64,000 bases of DNA from Apium graveolens (GCF_009905375.1 NC_133647.1:9065788-9129787), one strand, 5' to 3'; shown: positions 35,539 to 48,402, numbered from the stretch's first letter. The notes: generated from the letters alone by a model not told the origin. Program-made: numbers and translations.

Positions 35539-37094
35539 TGTTACTGTTTGTGCCCTAGAGACAACACTATGATGTTTTAGTTTAAGATATTAGGATTATT
35601 AATGTTTATGTTCTATCGATTATTCTCTTTATAATTTATTAATTTTTAATTTACGGCGATATAAATATTAGATTAATAAATGTCCTTTGAATATGATATG
35701 CAATTCTATATCTCTAAGTACGTGACTTAGAAATGAGATTATGAGAATAGTATCAATATTCCTAAAGGTCCCTAGTCGAGTATAATTATTAAGGGACAAT
35801 AATAATGCATTAAGACTAGTGTGTTTGTTGACTGATGATCACATCTCATTGATCATAGGTATAGTGATACTAATGTCAAAGACACGGGCAGATGTACATG
35901 TACATGGTGCTGGACATACCCGATGTGAGATTCTATATGTCTGTTGTGTCATAAGTAATTCTCACAGTGATAATGATGTAATGGTCCTTAGACCTGAAGT
36001 CATTATATTTCTATACGAGAATTTATATACATTGATTCCATTAAAAGTTATCCTCGACCGGGTAATGATAAAAGTGGACATTAGGTATATTATCAATCAT
36101 ATAAGAAATATGAATGATCTAGAAGGGATTTAACCCTTCTATTTTAGGAGTGATATTATTGGCCTCTTGTGTGAGCTAGACTACGAAATGTGTGGTCACA
36201 CTCAAATGTTGATTTGATATGATAGTATACTCATTGATCAAGGAAACCTGAATTAAACATTGATGAGGATGATACATTATATGCCTCTAGTTTAATCTAT
36301 AATATGTGGATAAAGGGATTATATTACATTGTACATTATTCAGGAAAGGTTTAATCGATCACCGATTCAGTTATTATTACTTGGGTAGCAATGATGTATT
36401 ACTAGATATCACTCATTGTTTACGATTTTAAATTAGATTTAAAACTCGTTGTCAACGTAATAATAACCTATAGGGTCACACACAAAGAATGCTTGAAGGA
36501 TTTAATTTAAATTGGATTTAAATTATATTAAAGTAATTCAAATTATTTATAATATTAATTAAGTATGACTTAATTAATTAGATAAATATTGATATTCGAA
36601 TTTACCAATATTAATTATGAAATTTAATTGTTAAATAACTAAGTGAGACTTAATTATAATACAAATAGGAATTTTGAATTAATAATAACTCCTAATTAGT
36701 TAAAAGTTATAATTCGCTTTTCTACTCTCTATATAATATCTCTTGTGTGGCTGATTTTTATGTGCAAAAGACTTTTACTAAAACCCTAGCCACCAAGGGA
36801 GAAGATGGAGAGAGCAAGAAGAAACGAGTTTGTGCTAGTACACATCCAATCCTTGCGTTCAAGCATTCATGTGGATACCGATAGAGCGTAGATCGCGAGA
36901 GCAGGATGCGTGGTGATTGAATAAGATTTGGATCTCCATTAGTCAACCAATTTGTAAAGCTTCTTAAGGTAAACAATCTGATCTACGAATTAAATATCTA
37001 TTTTCGCATGGATCCTGCGGTGGGTTTCGACAATTCTGATTTTTCACGTTTTTAATTACTGTTTCCGTTGCGTTTATGTGCTCGAAACCCAACA
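35539..37094 (+). repeat. 3' LTR of Angela-like copia
   Basis: Begins TGTTACTGTTTGTGCC and follows the 28245-29801 copy throughout with scattered substitutions and single-base indels. Ends CCCAACA. Preceded by the purine tract. Confidence 0.9.
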
Positions 37095-37325
37095 TTTTCC
37101 ACCAAGTCTCCTAACCTTAACCTAATTCGAAGACATCCCATGCCTATATAAGGGGTCTCACCCCACAAATCAAAATTACGTTTTTGACTTGATCATTGGC
37201 AAACAGCAAGGTACGTAGGCATCTTGTTAAGGCAAATTGAGTCACGAAACACAAGAGCAGTCAAATCGAGCCTCGAAGATCATGAAACCTAGTATTAAAT
37301 ATAACCTAAATATTTATCCATAACA
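37095..37325 (+). repeat. gypsy 5' LTR, right part with TATA box
   Basis: Starts at the target duplication of the copia insertion. TATATAAG at 37145-37152 is the gypsy promoter box. It ends ATAACA just before the primer site. Together with 27847-28244 it would make an LTR of about 630 bp. Confidence 0.75.
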
Positions 37326-37327
37326 TT

Positions 37328-37345
37328 TGGCGCCGTCTGTAGGAA
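37328..37345 (+). other. gypsy primer binding site
   Basis: TGGCGCCGTCTGTAGGAA, two bases after the LTR end, is the type of primer site common in plant Tat-group elements (TGGCGCCGTCTGTGGGAA in intact copies, from memory of the family). Confidence 0.8.
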
Positions 37346-37360
37346 AGCATAACAATAACC

Positions 37361-39050
37361 GTGGTGAGAACACGGAGCGGGAGCAACGCCCCCGAAGGAA
37401 CACCAACTGGGACGACCCAAACGATTTCGTCAACGGTGGAAATACCCCTGTATTCAACCTATGCCACCACCCAAGGAGGAACCCAGATAGGAGCTACTGA
37501 GCCTCAGCCACAAGGGACGAATCCCCCGGCTCCTCAAGGGATGAATTCCCAACTTTAGCAGCTACATGCACCTGTGAATCCTCGACCCATTGGGTATGAG
37601 TATTCCACTATTATGACCACTAACCCCCCTTATGGGATGCCCCTATACCCCGAGGTTGGAGGAAGTGGAAATGCCAATTGGAGTGAAGCACAAGGGCAGA
37701 CGCCCCCTATATACGCGGTTTGGCTCCTATTCCGAAGGATCAAGAATTCTCTGGGCCTTATACTGAGAGAGACTCAAAATCTTCAGATGATGATGTGGCT
37801 CCAAGGAGGAGGCATGCTTAATAAAGAACCAACGCCTGATGCTAACCAACGCCCCAGAAGCACCCGAGGGACGAATCCCCAAGAAGTGTAAGAGAGGATC
37901 AGGGTTCATGAAGCTGAGATCCAAATAATGAAGCGCGACCTGGAGGCGCACCTGACCCCGAGACCCCCACTACCTCCAAGGAGAAGAAATCCTCCAATCA
38001 TAGACCTGGATGGTCCACTACAAAGAAGGACTGTTGTCCCTAGGGCTGATCTGAGTGATCTTCTGCCCCTAGGAGATCCTGATGATCCAACTCCACCATT
38101 TACTGAAGAGATAATGAATGCCCACATCTCAAGAAAGGTTAAGATGCCCACCATAAAAGCTTATGATGGCACTAGAGATCCCGTTAATCATGTCAGGACA
38201 TTTTATAATGCACTGTTGTTGCAGCCTATGAATGACGCTATTAAGTGTCAGGCCTTTCTTCAAACCCTGTCGGGAATGGTTCAAATATGGTATAGTCGTT
38301 TGCCTCCGAATTCCATTGGGTCCTTCAGAGATCTAAGTCAAGCTTTTATCAAGCAATTCATCAGTGGGAGAGTGTATGAGAAAAGTTCAGCATCCCTCAT
38401 GAGCATTGTGCAGGGAGCCATAGAGTCCTTGAGAGACTATCTGAACCGTTTCACCAAGGAAGCTTTGAAGGTTTCGGACCTTGATGACAAGGTAGCTATG
38501 ATAGCACTGCAGCAGGGAACTAGGGACGAGTTCTTCAAGATGTCGTTAGCTAAGCGCCCCCTGAAAGTATGTTATAGCTCAAAGACAGGGCCGGGAATTA
38601 TATTAAAGTGGAAGAAAGTATGAGGAAGACGGTGATGAATAACGAGCCTGCTGGTGGCAAGAAGCGAAAGACTGACCTGGAATATATTTCTAAGGACAAG
38701 TATCCTAGAACTGAGCAAAACACTGATTCAACCCCGAAGAAGGGAGGACCTGGACAAAAATTCACCGAATATGCTAAGTTGAATGCTCCTAGAAGTCAGA
38801 TCTTGATGGAAATCGAGAATGATAGAGATGTTCTTTGGCCTAAGCCCCTGAAGGATGATCCTACCAAGCTGGATAAGAGCAAATATTGTAGCTTTCACAA
38901 GGATAGTGGTTATGACACCGATGAGTGTAGACAATTTAAAGATGAAATAGAGTTCCTCATTCGAAAAGGAAGGCTGAGCAAGTATACTGGAGATGGAGGA
39001 GATAGGAATAATAATGGAAGAAGAAACTTTGATGATTGCAAAAGGGATTA
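37361..39050 (+). pseudogene. gypsy (Tat) gag, decayed
   Basis: The frame opens with GTG (VRTRSGSNAP follows) where an ATG is expected. The N-terminal part is Pro/Gln/Gly-rich and has stops at 37559 and 37889. The capsid (retrotransposon gag family) at about 38130-38560 reads MPTIKAYDGTRDPVNHVRTF then IWYSRLPPNSI and is well preserved. After a frameshift near 38600 the C-terminal part holds the Tat-type zinc motif YCSFHKDSGYDTDEC (about 38885). It ends at TAG 39051. Confidence 0.85.
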
Positions 39051-39129
39051 GGATGATCAGGGGCGAAATCTTCAACCCAGGGGACCAGCGATAAACGCGA
39101 TCTTTGGAGGACCACAACCCATAGGGTCA

Positions 39130-39744
39130 GTGATAAATACGATCTTTGGAGGACCAACTGTGGCTGGTTCGTTAAAAAATTCAAATACCAGAGAAGCTAT
39201 GCATATTGTCGGAGAAGCCCCAAAGAGGGCTAGGACAGGAGTAACGATGCCGTTCGATGATTTCGATTTAGAGGGTGTCAAATTTCCTCATGGCGATCTT
39301 CTGGTCATAACATCGATAATAGGGAACAACCCAATGAAAAGAATCCTTGTAGACAATGGAGTTTTGGTAGACATCCTGCTCTATGATACCTTTATAAGGA
39401 TGGGTTACAATGATTCTCAATTAACCCCAACTGATATGCCAATATATGGTTTTGCTGGAGTCGAATGCCCCGTGGAGGGAATAATTAAGTTGCCTCTGAC
39501 TATAGGTCAGGAACCAAGACAAGCAACATATATATTGGACTTTGTAGCGGTAAAGACTGAATTAACTTACAATGCAATCATGGGAAGAACAGGTTTACAT
39601 GTTTTCAAGGCAGCCCTTCCTCTTATCATTCAGTGATGAAGTTTCCCACTCGGAACGGGATTGGAGAAGAGAGAGGAGATCAAAAGATGGCGAAGAGTTG
39701 TTATGTAGCCTCTTTTAGGGCTGATGGAGTTGGGGGCAGGTTTT
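39130..39744 (+). pseudogene. gypsy (Tat) aspartic protease, decayed
   Basis: The conserved words FDDFDLEGVKFPHGDLLVI and VDNGVLVDILLYDTF mark the retropepsin. In intact relatives the active site reads DNGSSADIL, so the flap-side residues are changed. The frame ends at TGA 39634 and the next stretch MKFPTRNGIGEERG is shifted. The coding region is then cut by the solo LTR at 39745 and resumes at 44088. Confidence 0.85.
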
Positions 39745-42700
39745 TGTAATGCCCCCAAATCCAGGGTCAGAGGATTTGGTCGTCACTATGAAACATCAAT
39801 CCAAATTAACCTGATTAATCAATAAGCAAATGGCAGCGGAAGATATTTATCATTTATGACCCCAAACTAATCCAAGATCTTTTCAGGTTACAGTTCTAGA
39901 AACAAGAATTCCGAATTTCATCAATAAATTTTTCACTTTCTTTTAAAACTCTTTTCAATAAATTCCAACTCAAAACTAAACCCACTAGTAAAACTTCGAA
40001 ATGAAGTATACTAGGCCCAAATAAAATATACAACTATAATATAATATAATATAAATAACTTAACACAATAAAACTTACACTAGCCCGCAAATCCAGGACC
40101 AACCACCTTCCAAGAGCTTCTTCTTTGCTTCCTTGAATTACATAACTAAACAGCGCAAGCTAATCCTCACTGGAGGTTAAATTTGAAAACAGGAAAGTAT
40201 GAGCGAAAGAAATGCTCAGCAAGATCATTATGACATATATAGGGTCATTTTGATATAAAACCGACATCTGCATTAGAGCAGAACATTTAAAATCATAATT
40301 GTTGAATCATAAAATTTTAGTTGAGGAATCCCATAATTGATTCCTTAATTATATTTAAAACTCTTTTTGACACGTTCGAGCAAAATGCTTCAGCAACACT
40401 TTGAATCTTGACGAGAGCAAAGCTCGTAAAACAGTGTTTACGGAAATATCATAAACATCAATAACAAGAAGCAATGATTATGGATTGAATCATAAACTTT
40501 ACTCAAAACCGAACTCTTGAAATTAATACTTATTTTGTTGTCATATCAAATTAGATATCAATACGAACTATGATGCTCACAACATTCCATACTGAAGTCA
40601 ACATCAATTATCTATACTAATACCACATTTGATATTTAACAATAATATAAGTATCAGCATAAATCAGAAACCGAATCAAACCGCAATTCACTTTTAATCC
40701 AAAATAGAATCAGTTGATAAATCATTTATTTTATGATTCTCAAAACAATAAAGATATTTAGATATCAATTTAGATTGGAACCAATAACATTTCATGCTGT
40801 TCCCGATGATCAGTCACGAAACAACACCGATATCCCGCAACCATACCATAAATATAGGTACTACCCGTATCCCGAAGACATACGGTACCTATAGGGCACC
40901 AGAAAAGGCATAACTAGCCTTAAAAGATATTACAACTGGACCGATATCTCGATCACCTACGCTGTAACCAATAACCAGTAACCATTCCAATCTTAAAAAC
41001 CTTTTTATTGAAAAAGGAGTCGAATCCTTTGACATCCTAAATAATTTTTATTCCCCCATTCACTTGGGCAGGAATACTCGCAACAAAATCATCTTTCTCA
41101 AAATCCAAAAACAGTTATAAATCCAGTAATTTGATAAGTAAAATCACTTGACTATTCTCAACATAGAATAGCAGAAGAATACTTGCATAAACAGAATCAT
41201 TTAATTCAGCGATCTGTAAAACATTTATCTATTTTGAACTGAGAATAAGAAAAGCACTACTTGCATAATAGGATTCAAGATAAATATCACTTGAACAATA
41301 AGTGATGATAGGGATACTTGCCTTTGAGGTTTAGCAGTTAGTCACACTCGCAATGACGCATCTATTCTGACATTCTGTCTTAAAATATCACCGTCTTTCT
41401 TTTCAACACTTTACCGATATGGTGCTCCTGCGATTGCTAGAAGCTAGATACCCAATACCATTCCATCTCATTCTTTGTCCATCGTCTTGTCCTGATCAAC
41501 TCGAATGATCCATATCTATAATTAAAAGATATAACTTTAATCGTCTAATTGATAATCACTCAACGAATTGCGAGTCGAAAGTCTATCGTCTACCCACACG
41601 ATAGCCCACACATAAATATAACAGACAAACACAGGACTCTTGATCCACATACACACATAATTCACATAGCGCATAAGCACGTAACTCACGTATCATATAA
41701 TTCATATCACTTATGACTCGGTTCGTCAAAAGGTTCGACTAGGTACGTTTAAAACGGAAATCGGGTCAAAAATATGATTTATCGATCAAAAATCAACTCA
41801 GAATGATTTGTAAAACAAGCGACCTTTCGAAACAAAAGGATTTGGGTCTCTAAAGTATTTTTAATGAAAGCGGAATATTTTTCTGAGTCTATACGCGTTC
41901 GTTTCGTATTAAACGGACGAACGGTTGATTTATTATGAATTTTTGAACATTTTTCAGAATTAAAACGGGTCTCCAACTCATTTAATAATTAAATAATAGG
42001 GCTCGAACACCCGAAAATAATTTTATAAAAATTATCGAGCCTGGAAAATAATTTAAAATAATATTTTAAAGCTCGAAACTATTTTTCAGAATTTTTAAAT
42101 CAAAAATAAATAATTAAATCGAATTAAATAATCAATTAAAATTAATTAATAACTAATTAAATTAATTAATCAATTAATATTTAAATTAATTGACTAATTA
42201 AATAATTAATTATCAACTAAATTAATTAACTAAATAATTTAGATTTATTTTTGAATTAAAAATAAATTTTCAGAATTAAAATAATGATTTTCAAAATAAA
42301 AATGAATTTTTAGAAATTAAAAATAGGATTTTTGAATTAAAATAAAACAGAAAATACAGAAACATATTTCAGATGGAAAATTTGGGGGAAAACAAATCAA
42401 AAACGGGTCATTTGCTGGGTTTCAAAACGGGTCAGCTATCTCAATCGGGTCAATAAGAACTCGCCGGATTTCTGCCCAGAATCCGGCCGGCCAGAAAATC
42501 CGGTGAGTCCCGATTTGACCTTAAAACGCTTCGGTTTCAATCGTTTTTCAAACTGATTATGCACCACATCACAACAGCTACTCAGAATCAATAACACCGC
42601 ATTATAATGATTTGTATGACTCTAAAAACAAAGAACGACGACCGGTAGCCATTAAAACCGGCGAGAAGCTTTCCGGCCAAGAACTCAAATGGCTCAATCC

Positions 42701-44087
42701 TTAACCAAATACGATGATTCCAGTGTCAAAATAAAGCCAAGAACGATTACAACCTACTTATATCATCACAAACAATCAAAAACCACTAAATCATAAACCC
42801 CCAAAATTCAGGTATAAACCCCAAATTACAAAATTAATAAATTACCCATCGTTGAATGATTTGATGGCATAAACAGAAAGAGCATGAAAATCTGAACATT
42901 TTGGTTACTCATACTTCAAAAAGTGATATCTGCATCACCCTCAAATTTGGGTTTGATTCTCAGAACTCTTCAAGAACACCAAGAACACATATTCAAATAA
43001 TTTCCCGAAAATCAAACATTAATTTCTATATGATATTGAACTCTATTTTTGAAGTATAATATATGAAATTGACCAGAAAAGCATGCTCTACAACATGGAA
43101 ACATCAAAACACTCAAATAATCACGTCTGCAAAAATTCATATTTTATTCACTAAATAATTCGAATTAAAATAATTAAATAAGAAAATAACCTTGATTTCT
43201 GGGCAAAAAAATGATGATTGATTCGGAAAGAAGATTTCGAGAGCTTCGTATTGATATGCTGCACGCCCGAATCGGAGTTGATAACGCCTTCGTTCGTACG
43301 ATTGATTCTCAGGAACGTATCGGTTTTCTAGGATTTTCTCTGTATTTACTTTATTTTTACTGGTTGTAAATGAATTAACGAAATAAATGAAATAAGAAAT
43401 AGGCTATTTATATTTACGGAATATTGGTTCGTTCTGGATCGTTAAATTAGTTGCTTAGCCGGAAGTAACTGCAAAATGATCCAAAAATAGATTACTTATC
43501 CGCTCAGTAACTATAAAATGATACAATTTAATACCAGAATTGGATAATTATCAAAACCGAGCTTTTCACAAAACACCATATACGAAAATAATGTAAAAAT
43601 ATCCCGTCTCTCGAGAAGACGGGTTTTGTTGATTACCGAAATGATTATCGTATCGAAAATTGTACGTCGGGACGCGCACGGGTCAAACCGTAATCCGGAT
43701 CGAAAAAGTCAAAACACGGAAAATGTTCGAAATTACCAGATTAGGTTAGGAAGGAGTTTTTGGAAGAGTTTCGGGTTTTAAAAATGCAAAAACTGTTGAA
43801 GTCTGACGATTCTCGGCTTTATAAAATAATTTTGTAATTATTCAGAAAATAATTAATAATTCATAAATTATTATAAAATCATGTAACAATCCAAAAATTA
43901 CCAGAAAAATATCACAATTATCTATATTTTATTCTGTACATAAAAATTAAAATACTCAAAGAATATCACATATAAACATCCAAAACATCAACTCCAATTA
44001 CTAGATAATTCACTAAAATTCACATAAAATCACATAAATAATTCCAAATAATTATAATAATAATATTTGAAAATATGGGATATTACA
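39745..44087 (-). mobile_element. solo LTR, 4.3 kb, minus strand, inside gypsy pol
   Basis: The segment starts TGTAATGCCCCC and ends GGGATATTACA on the plus strand, so it has short inverted TGTAAT...ATTACA ends, with tttt on both sides (39741-39744, 44088-44091). The protease side and RT side of the gypsy read on across it. No coding frame of note, no second LTR and no primer site are visible inside. On the minus strand it opens TGTAATATCCCATATTTTC, a start common among plant chromovirus LTRs, and has ATATAAATAGCC at 43414-43403 as a TATA box. I therefore read it as a solo LTR left by recombination. The alternative is a non-coding LARD-like element. Confidence 0.7.
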
Positions 44088-45532
44088 TTTTGCCTATTGA
44101 AGATCTGGATATCCGTGAGAATAACGAGAAAAGAGGGAAGCCAACAGAAGACTTGGTTCCGATTCCTTTGGCTCCCGAGGATCCTGAGAAAGTAACTTTC
44201 ATTGGAGCATAACTAGTTAGTGGGAAGTTGGTGAAATTTTTAAAAGAGAATAACAATGTATTTGCATGATCGGCAGCTGACCCGGAACTGATCACGCATA
44301 AACTGAATGTAGATCTGAATCGAAAGACAGTGAAGCAAAAGAAAAGGAGTTTTGCCCCTGAGAGACAGGAGGCGATCAAGCAAGAAGTGGAAAAGCTCTT
44401 GGAAGCTGGTTTCATTGAAGAGATACAATTTACGGAATGGTTAGAAAACCCTGTAATGGTAAAGAAGGCTAATGGAAAATGGAGAATGTGCGTGGATTTC
44501 ACTGATCTGAATGACGCGTCCCCGAAAGATTGTTTCCCACTACCAAGAATAGATACATTGATAGATGCGACCGCTGGTCACGAGATGTTGAGTTTTATGG
44601 ATGGGTTCAGTGGATATAATCAGATTAAGATGCATAAGGATGACATCCCGAAGGTATCATTCATCACTGACTTTGGTGTTTTTTGTTATCTTGTTATGAC
44701 ATTTGGCCTTAAGAATGCAAGAGTTACCTATCAAAGGTTGGTAAATAAGATTTTCAAAGATCTTATTGGCAAAACTATGGAATTTTATGTCGATGACATG
44801 TTAGTCAAAAGTCTGGTGAAGGCTGACCACATAGCCCATTTGAGGGAAGCTTTTGAGGTCCTGAGATATCACAAAATGATGTTAAATCCTGCAAAGTGTG
44901 CTTTCGGAGTGGGATCTGGAAAGTTTTTGGGATTGATGGTCTCCAAGAGAGGAATCGAGGCCAATCCCGATAAAATAAAAGCTATCCTGGATATGGAACC
45001 ACCACGTTCCATAAAGGACGTTCATAAACTCACTCGAAGGGTCGTTGCCTTAGGATGATTCATCTCTAAGTCTGGAGATAAGTGTTTGCCATTCTTTAAA
45101 TCCCTAAAGAAGGTAAAAGATTTCATATGGAGTGAGAAAAGTCAGGAGGCGTTTGAAGGATTAAAGAAGTATATGGCTCAAGCCCCGTTGTTGGCCAAAC
45201 CAGCTCTGAATGAGGTTTTGTACTTATATTTTGATGTTTCAGAGAATGCCTTGAGCGCTGTGTTGGTTAAGGAGGAACTTAAAGTCCAGAAACCCATATA
45301 TTATGTCAGTAAGATCCTGCACGGAGCTGAGTTGAACTATTTGACTATTGAAAAGTTTACTTTATCCCTAGTAATGGCTTCAAGGAAGTTGCGTCCTTAC
45401 TTTCAAGCTCATAAAATTGAAGTGCTAACGAATCAGCCCTTGAGAAACATCATTCACAGTCCCAAAGCTAGTGGGAGACTGATTAAATGGGCAATAGAAT
45501 TTGGAGAATTCGACATCAAGTACAAGCCATAA
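44088..45532 (+). pseudogene. gypsy (Tat) reverse transcriptase and first RNase H
   Basis: Starts with the linker LPIEDLDIRENNEKRG, then RT (44330-45058): MCVDFTDLNDASPKDCFPLP, MDGFSGYNQI and the catalytic FYVDDMLVKS are intact. A stop at 45056 (expected Trp or Arg site) precedes the classical RNase H (45086-45532), where YLYFDVSENALSAVL and AELNYLTIEK remain. The usual catalytic Asp/Glu pattern of this domain looks relaxed, as in dual-RNase H elements where the second domain takes over. TGA at 44266 and TAA near 44210 break the upstream linker. Confidence 0.9.
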
Positions 45533-46090
45533 ATGGAAATAAAAGCCCAAGTGTTGGCTGACTTCGTGGTGGAATGTACCATACCCAACCAAGAAGTCGG
45601 GGGGCAGGATGATACTATACCTCAAGACACAGAAGGCAATAAAGGAGACAAAGAAGAGGGCGTTAAAGAGAAGGAATACTTGGTTCTCTATTTTGATGGA
45701 GCATCAAAAACAAATTCAAGAGGAGCAGGGCTAGTTTTATAAAGCCCAGATGGGTTCCTAATTGAATATGCTATGAAGTTAGACTTCCCAACCACAAATA
45801 ATGAAGCAGAGTATGAAGCTCTAATAGCTGGCCTCGGCCTAGCGGGGACATTGAGGGTCAAGAACTTGAAAGTTTGTGGGGATTCGAAGCTTGTCATATC
45901 CCAGGTCAAGGGAGAGTTTGAGGCAAGAGATGAAACAATGGCTAGGTATGTCCGCCTAGTAAGGGCTTTGATGACTCAGTTCGATGAATGCTATGTTGAG
46001 CACATTCCAATAGAGGAAAATATTAAGGCATATGTGTTGTCTAAGTTTGCTTCATCAGAGATAGAGAAGAGTTCAGGAAGTGTGTACTTC
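45533..46090 (+). pseudogene. gypsy second (archaeal-type) RNase H
   Basis: An extra RNase H follows the first: LYFDGASKTNSRGAGLVL, NNEAEYEALIAGL, GDSKLVISQVKGEFE and a C-terminal IPIEENIKAYVLSK. The Asp-Glu-Asp positions of the active site are kept. Presence of two RNase H domains marks the Tat group. A TAA at 45740 and a change of frame are the only breaks. Confidence 0.88.
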
Positions 46091-47382
46091 TGCGTTTTGA
46101 AAACACGGAGCATTGATGTTAAGCTTGTAGCCCCTATAGGGTTGGGGACGTCATGGATAGATCCCATTAAAGCCCATATTCAAACTGGCTGGCTGCCAAA
46201 TGATGTGATTGAAGCAAGAAAATTGGTTGTGCGAGCACTGAGATACTCCTTGATCGATGAGATTTTGTATGAAAGATCTTATGTAGTTCCTTCATTAAAA
46301 TGTCTCCGACCTGATGAGGCACGTTTGGCTCTTGAAGAAGTACACGAAAGTATATGTGGGCAACACTTGGGGGGCAGAGCACTGTCACATAAGATAACCT
46401 GTTTAGGCTTTTATTGGTCAGAGATGATGTCCGATGCCAAAGACTATGTGAAGAAATATGAACATTGTCAGAAACATGCACCAGTTGTTCGACAGCCTCC
46501 TGAGATGCTGACTTCCATCAATTTTCCCATCCCTTTTGCTATGTGGGGAATGGATATACTTGGGCCTTTTCTCATGGCCATAGCTCAAAGAAAGTTTCTG
46601 ATTGTAGCTATAGATTATTTTACTAAGTGGATTGAAGCTAAACCTTTAGCCAAGATCACAACTAAGCAGGTTGCATAATTCATGTGGGAAAATATTATGT
46701 GCAAATATGGAATTCCCCATATCCTGGTAACCGATAATGGAACACAGTTCAACAATGAAGAGTTCAGGAAGTATTGCGAGGAGAATGAGATCAAGTTACG
46801 GTTTACCTCCGTAGCTCATCCGCAAGCCAATGGGCAAGCGAAAGTGGAAAATCGTATAATTCTAGATGGGCTGAAGAAGAGAATCGAGAAATTTAGGAAT
46901 AATTGGGTGGATGAAATACTCTCAATACTTTGGGCTTATCGGACTACTTGTAGATTCACAACCGGAGCAACACCCTTTATGTTGGCGTATGGGGCAGAGG
47001 CGGTTGTTCATGTGGAATTATCGCACTCGTTTCCCAGAATCCAAGCATACAATGCTGAAGAAAATGAGGAAGGGAAAAGGCTAGCCCTGGATTCAGTTAA
47101 TAAAGTATGAGATGAGGCACATGCCAAGATAGCGGAATAACAGAAAAAGGCTTCTTTCTACTACAACTTAAGAGTGAAAGAAAGGTTCTTCAAGCAAGGT
47201 GACTTGGTTCTGAGGAAGGTGGAAGCTTCTGGTGTTGGGTAGAAGGAAAAGCTCGCTCCAAATTGGGAAAGGCCATATAAGATCAAAAGTGTTCAAGGAA
47301 GAGGATCCTACAAGCTGGAGACTATGGATGGCTTTGAAGTCCCAAGAACTTGGCATGCTCAAACCTGAAAGTCTATTATTAT
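46091..47382 (+). pseudogene. gypsy integrase, decayed
   Basis: Contains the zinc-binding H-H-C-C domain (HESICGQHLGGRALSHKI, then CQKHAP), the core with MDILGPF (first Asp), VTDNGTQFNN (second Asp) and the PQANGQAKVENR region where the Glu should sit (AKVENR), and a C-terminal GDLVLRKV / GSYKLETMDG module. Stops at 46676, near 47109, 47139 and 47240 fit CAA or CAG changed to TAA or TAG. The last codons (TWHAQ...) are split from the following YY-type end by the Sirevirus-like insertion at 47383. Confidence 0.9.
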
Positions 47383-47639
47383 TGTACAAGACATGCCTGT
47401 ACTTTAACAAGACTAAGACAATTTGTCAACCCTAAGTAAGTTGTATTATTATCTTAATTTGTATTTTGTACTTGTAACACTTAAAGTCTATAAAAATGTC
47501 AAAGGAACAGACTGGAGTCTTTTTCTATAAACAGTGTCAAGCCTAAAAATTCTATCTGGAAGAAGATCAAGAAGATCATGCCTCAGAAGAATTATGAAGA
47601 AACTTGGAGTTGAATAAATCTGTTTTAGGAAAATATTCT

Positions 47640-48145
47640 AAGTCAAGATCTCTACAAGTCACAAATTTAGTGTTATAGAGAAGTCATTCGAGAACTCCAG
47701 AATGACTTATAGAAAACTCAGGAAGACTTATAAAGAACTCAGGAAAGCTTATAGAGAACTCAGAGATATCGACAAGCCAAATTAAAGACATGAAGATTGG
47801 AGATATCGACAAGTCATTTCTTCACTAGAGAACTCATAGTTATCGACAAGTCAATATTCATTAGAAAACTCTGAGTTATCGACAAGTCAAATTCCACTAG
47901 AGAACTCAGAGATATCGATAAGTCAAATCCAGTAGAGAACTCTGAGATGTTGACAAGTCAAATTTGACTAGAGAACTCTGAGATATCGATAAGTCAAGAA
48001 GTCACTAGAGAATTCAGAGTTATCGATAAGTCAAAGTGAAGATATGAAGATTGGAGATCTCGACAAGCCAAATTCTCTTATAGAGAACTTGAGACCTCTA
48101 CAAGCCAAATTAACTATAGAGTACTAGAGATCTCGATAAGCCAAT
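47640..48145 (+). repeat. about twelve copies of a 36-bp degenerate LTR repeat
   Basis: The unit can be written AGAGAACTC(A/T)GAGATATCGA(C/T)AAGTC with spacers. Cores stand near 47650, 47770, 47805, 47840, 47880, 47912, 47948, 47984, 48022, 48058, 48092 and 48130. TATCGATA and TTATCGATAAG are palindromic. The array lies upstream of the TATA box, so in U3, and recurs in the 3' LTR (60830-61340). Confidence 0.88.
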
Positions 48146-48402
48146 ATACTTACCGAGATGTCGAGTTCTCTATAGATCAAACTGGAGATCTCGAGGTAAA
48201 ATCCCAAAGTACAAAATTACAGATTAGTTCAATATCCAAGATTAACAATCAACAAACAATCCAAACAGCTGGATTGACAAGTCTACAAAAAGCAGCTTGA
48301 AGGATGTGCAAGATCAATGGTGAAGATTAACTGACAAAGGTAGATCAAGATGATCACAGGATGCTAAAGATATGCTAAGCCAAAAATAGAAGATATACTT
48401 TT

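Larger units (their letters stand above)
28245..37094 (+). mobile_element. Angela/BARE-like Ty1/copia retrotransposon, complete structure, inserted in gypsy LTR
   Basis: Two long LTRs (1557 and 1556 bp) enclose a primer site, a 2.1-kb leader, gag, pol and a purine tract (aagtgagaga). The target duplication is ttatc (28240-28244) against ttttc (37095-37099), one mismatch. LTR length, long leader and the pol ending MSIRYMGDWL fit the Angela/Tork branch (inference). Pol is heavily broken by stops and frameshifts, so this is an older copy. It lies about 50 bp upstream of the gypsy TATA box. Confidence 0.88.

Noticed and set aside
39745..44087. Reading the 4.3-kb insertion as a complete LARD element
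   Set aside because: No direct terminal repeats, primer site or purine tract were found inside. A genome search could reverse this.
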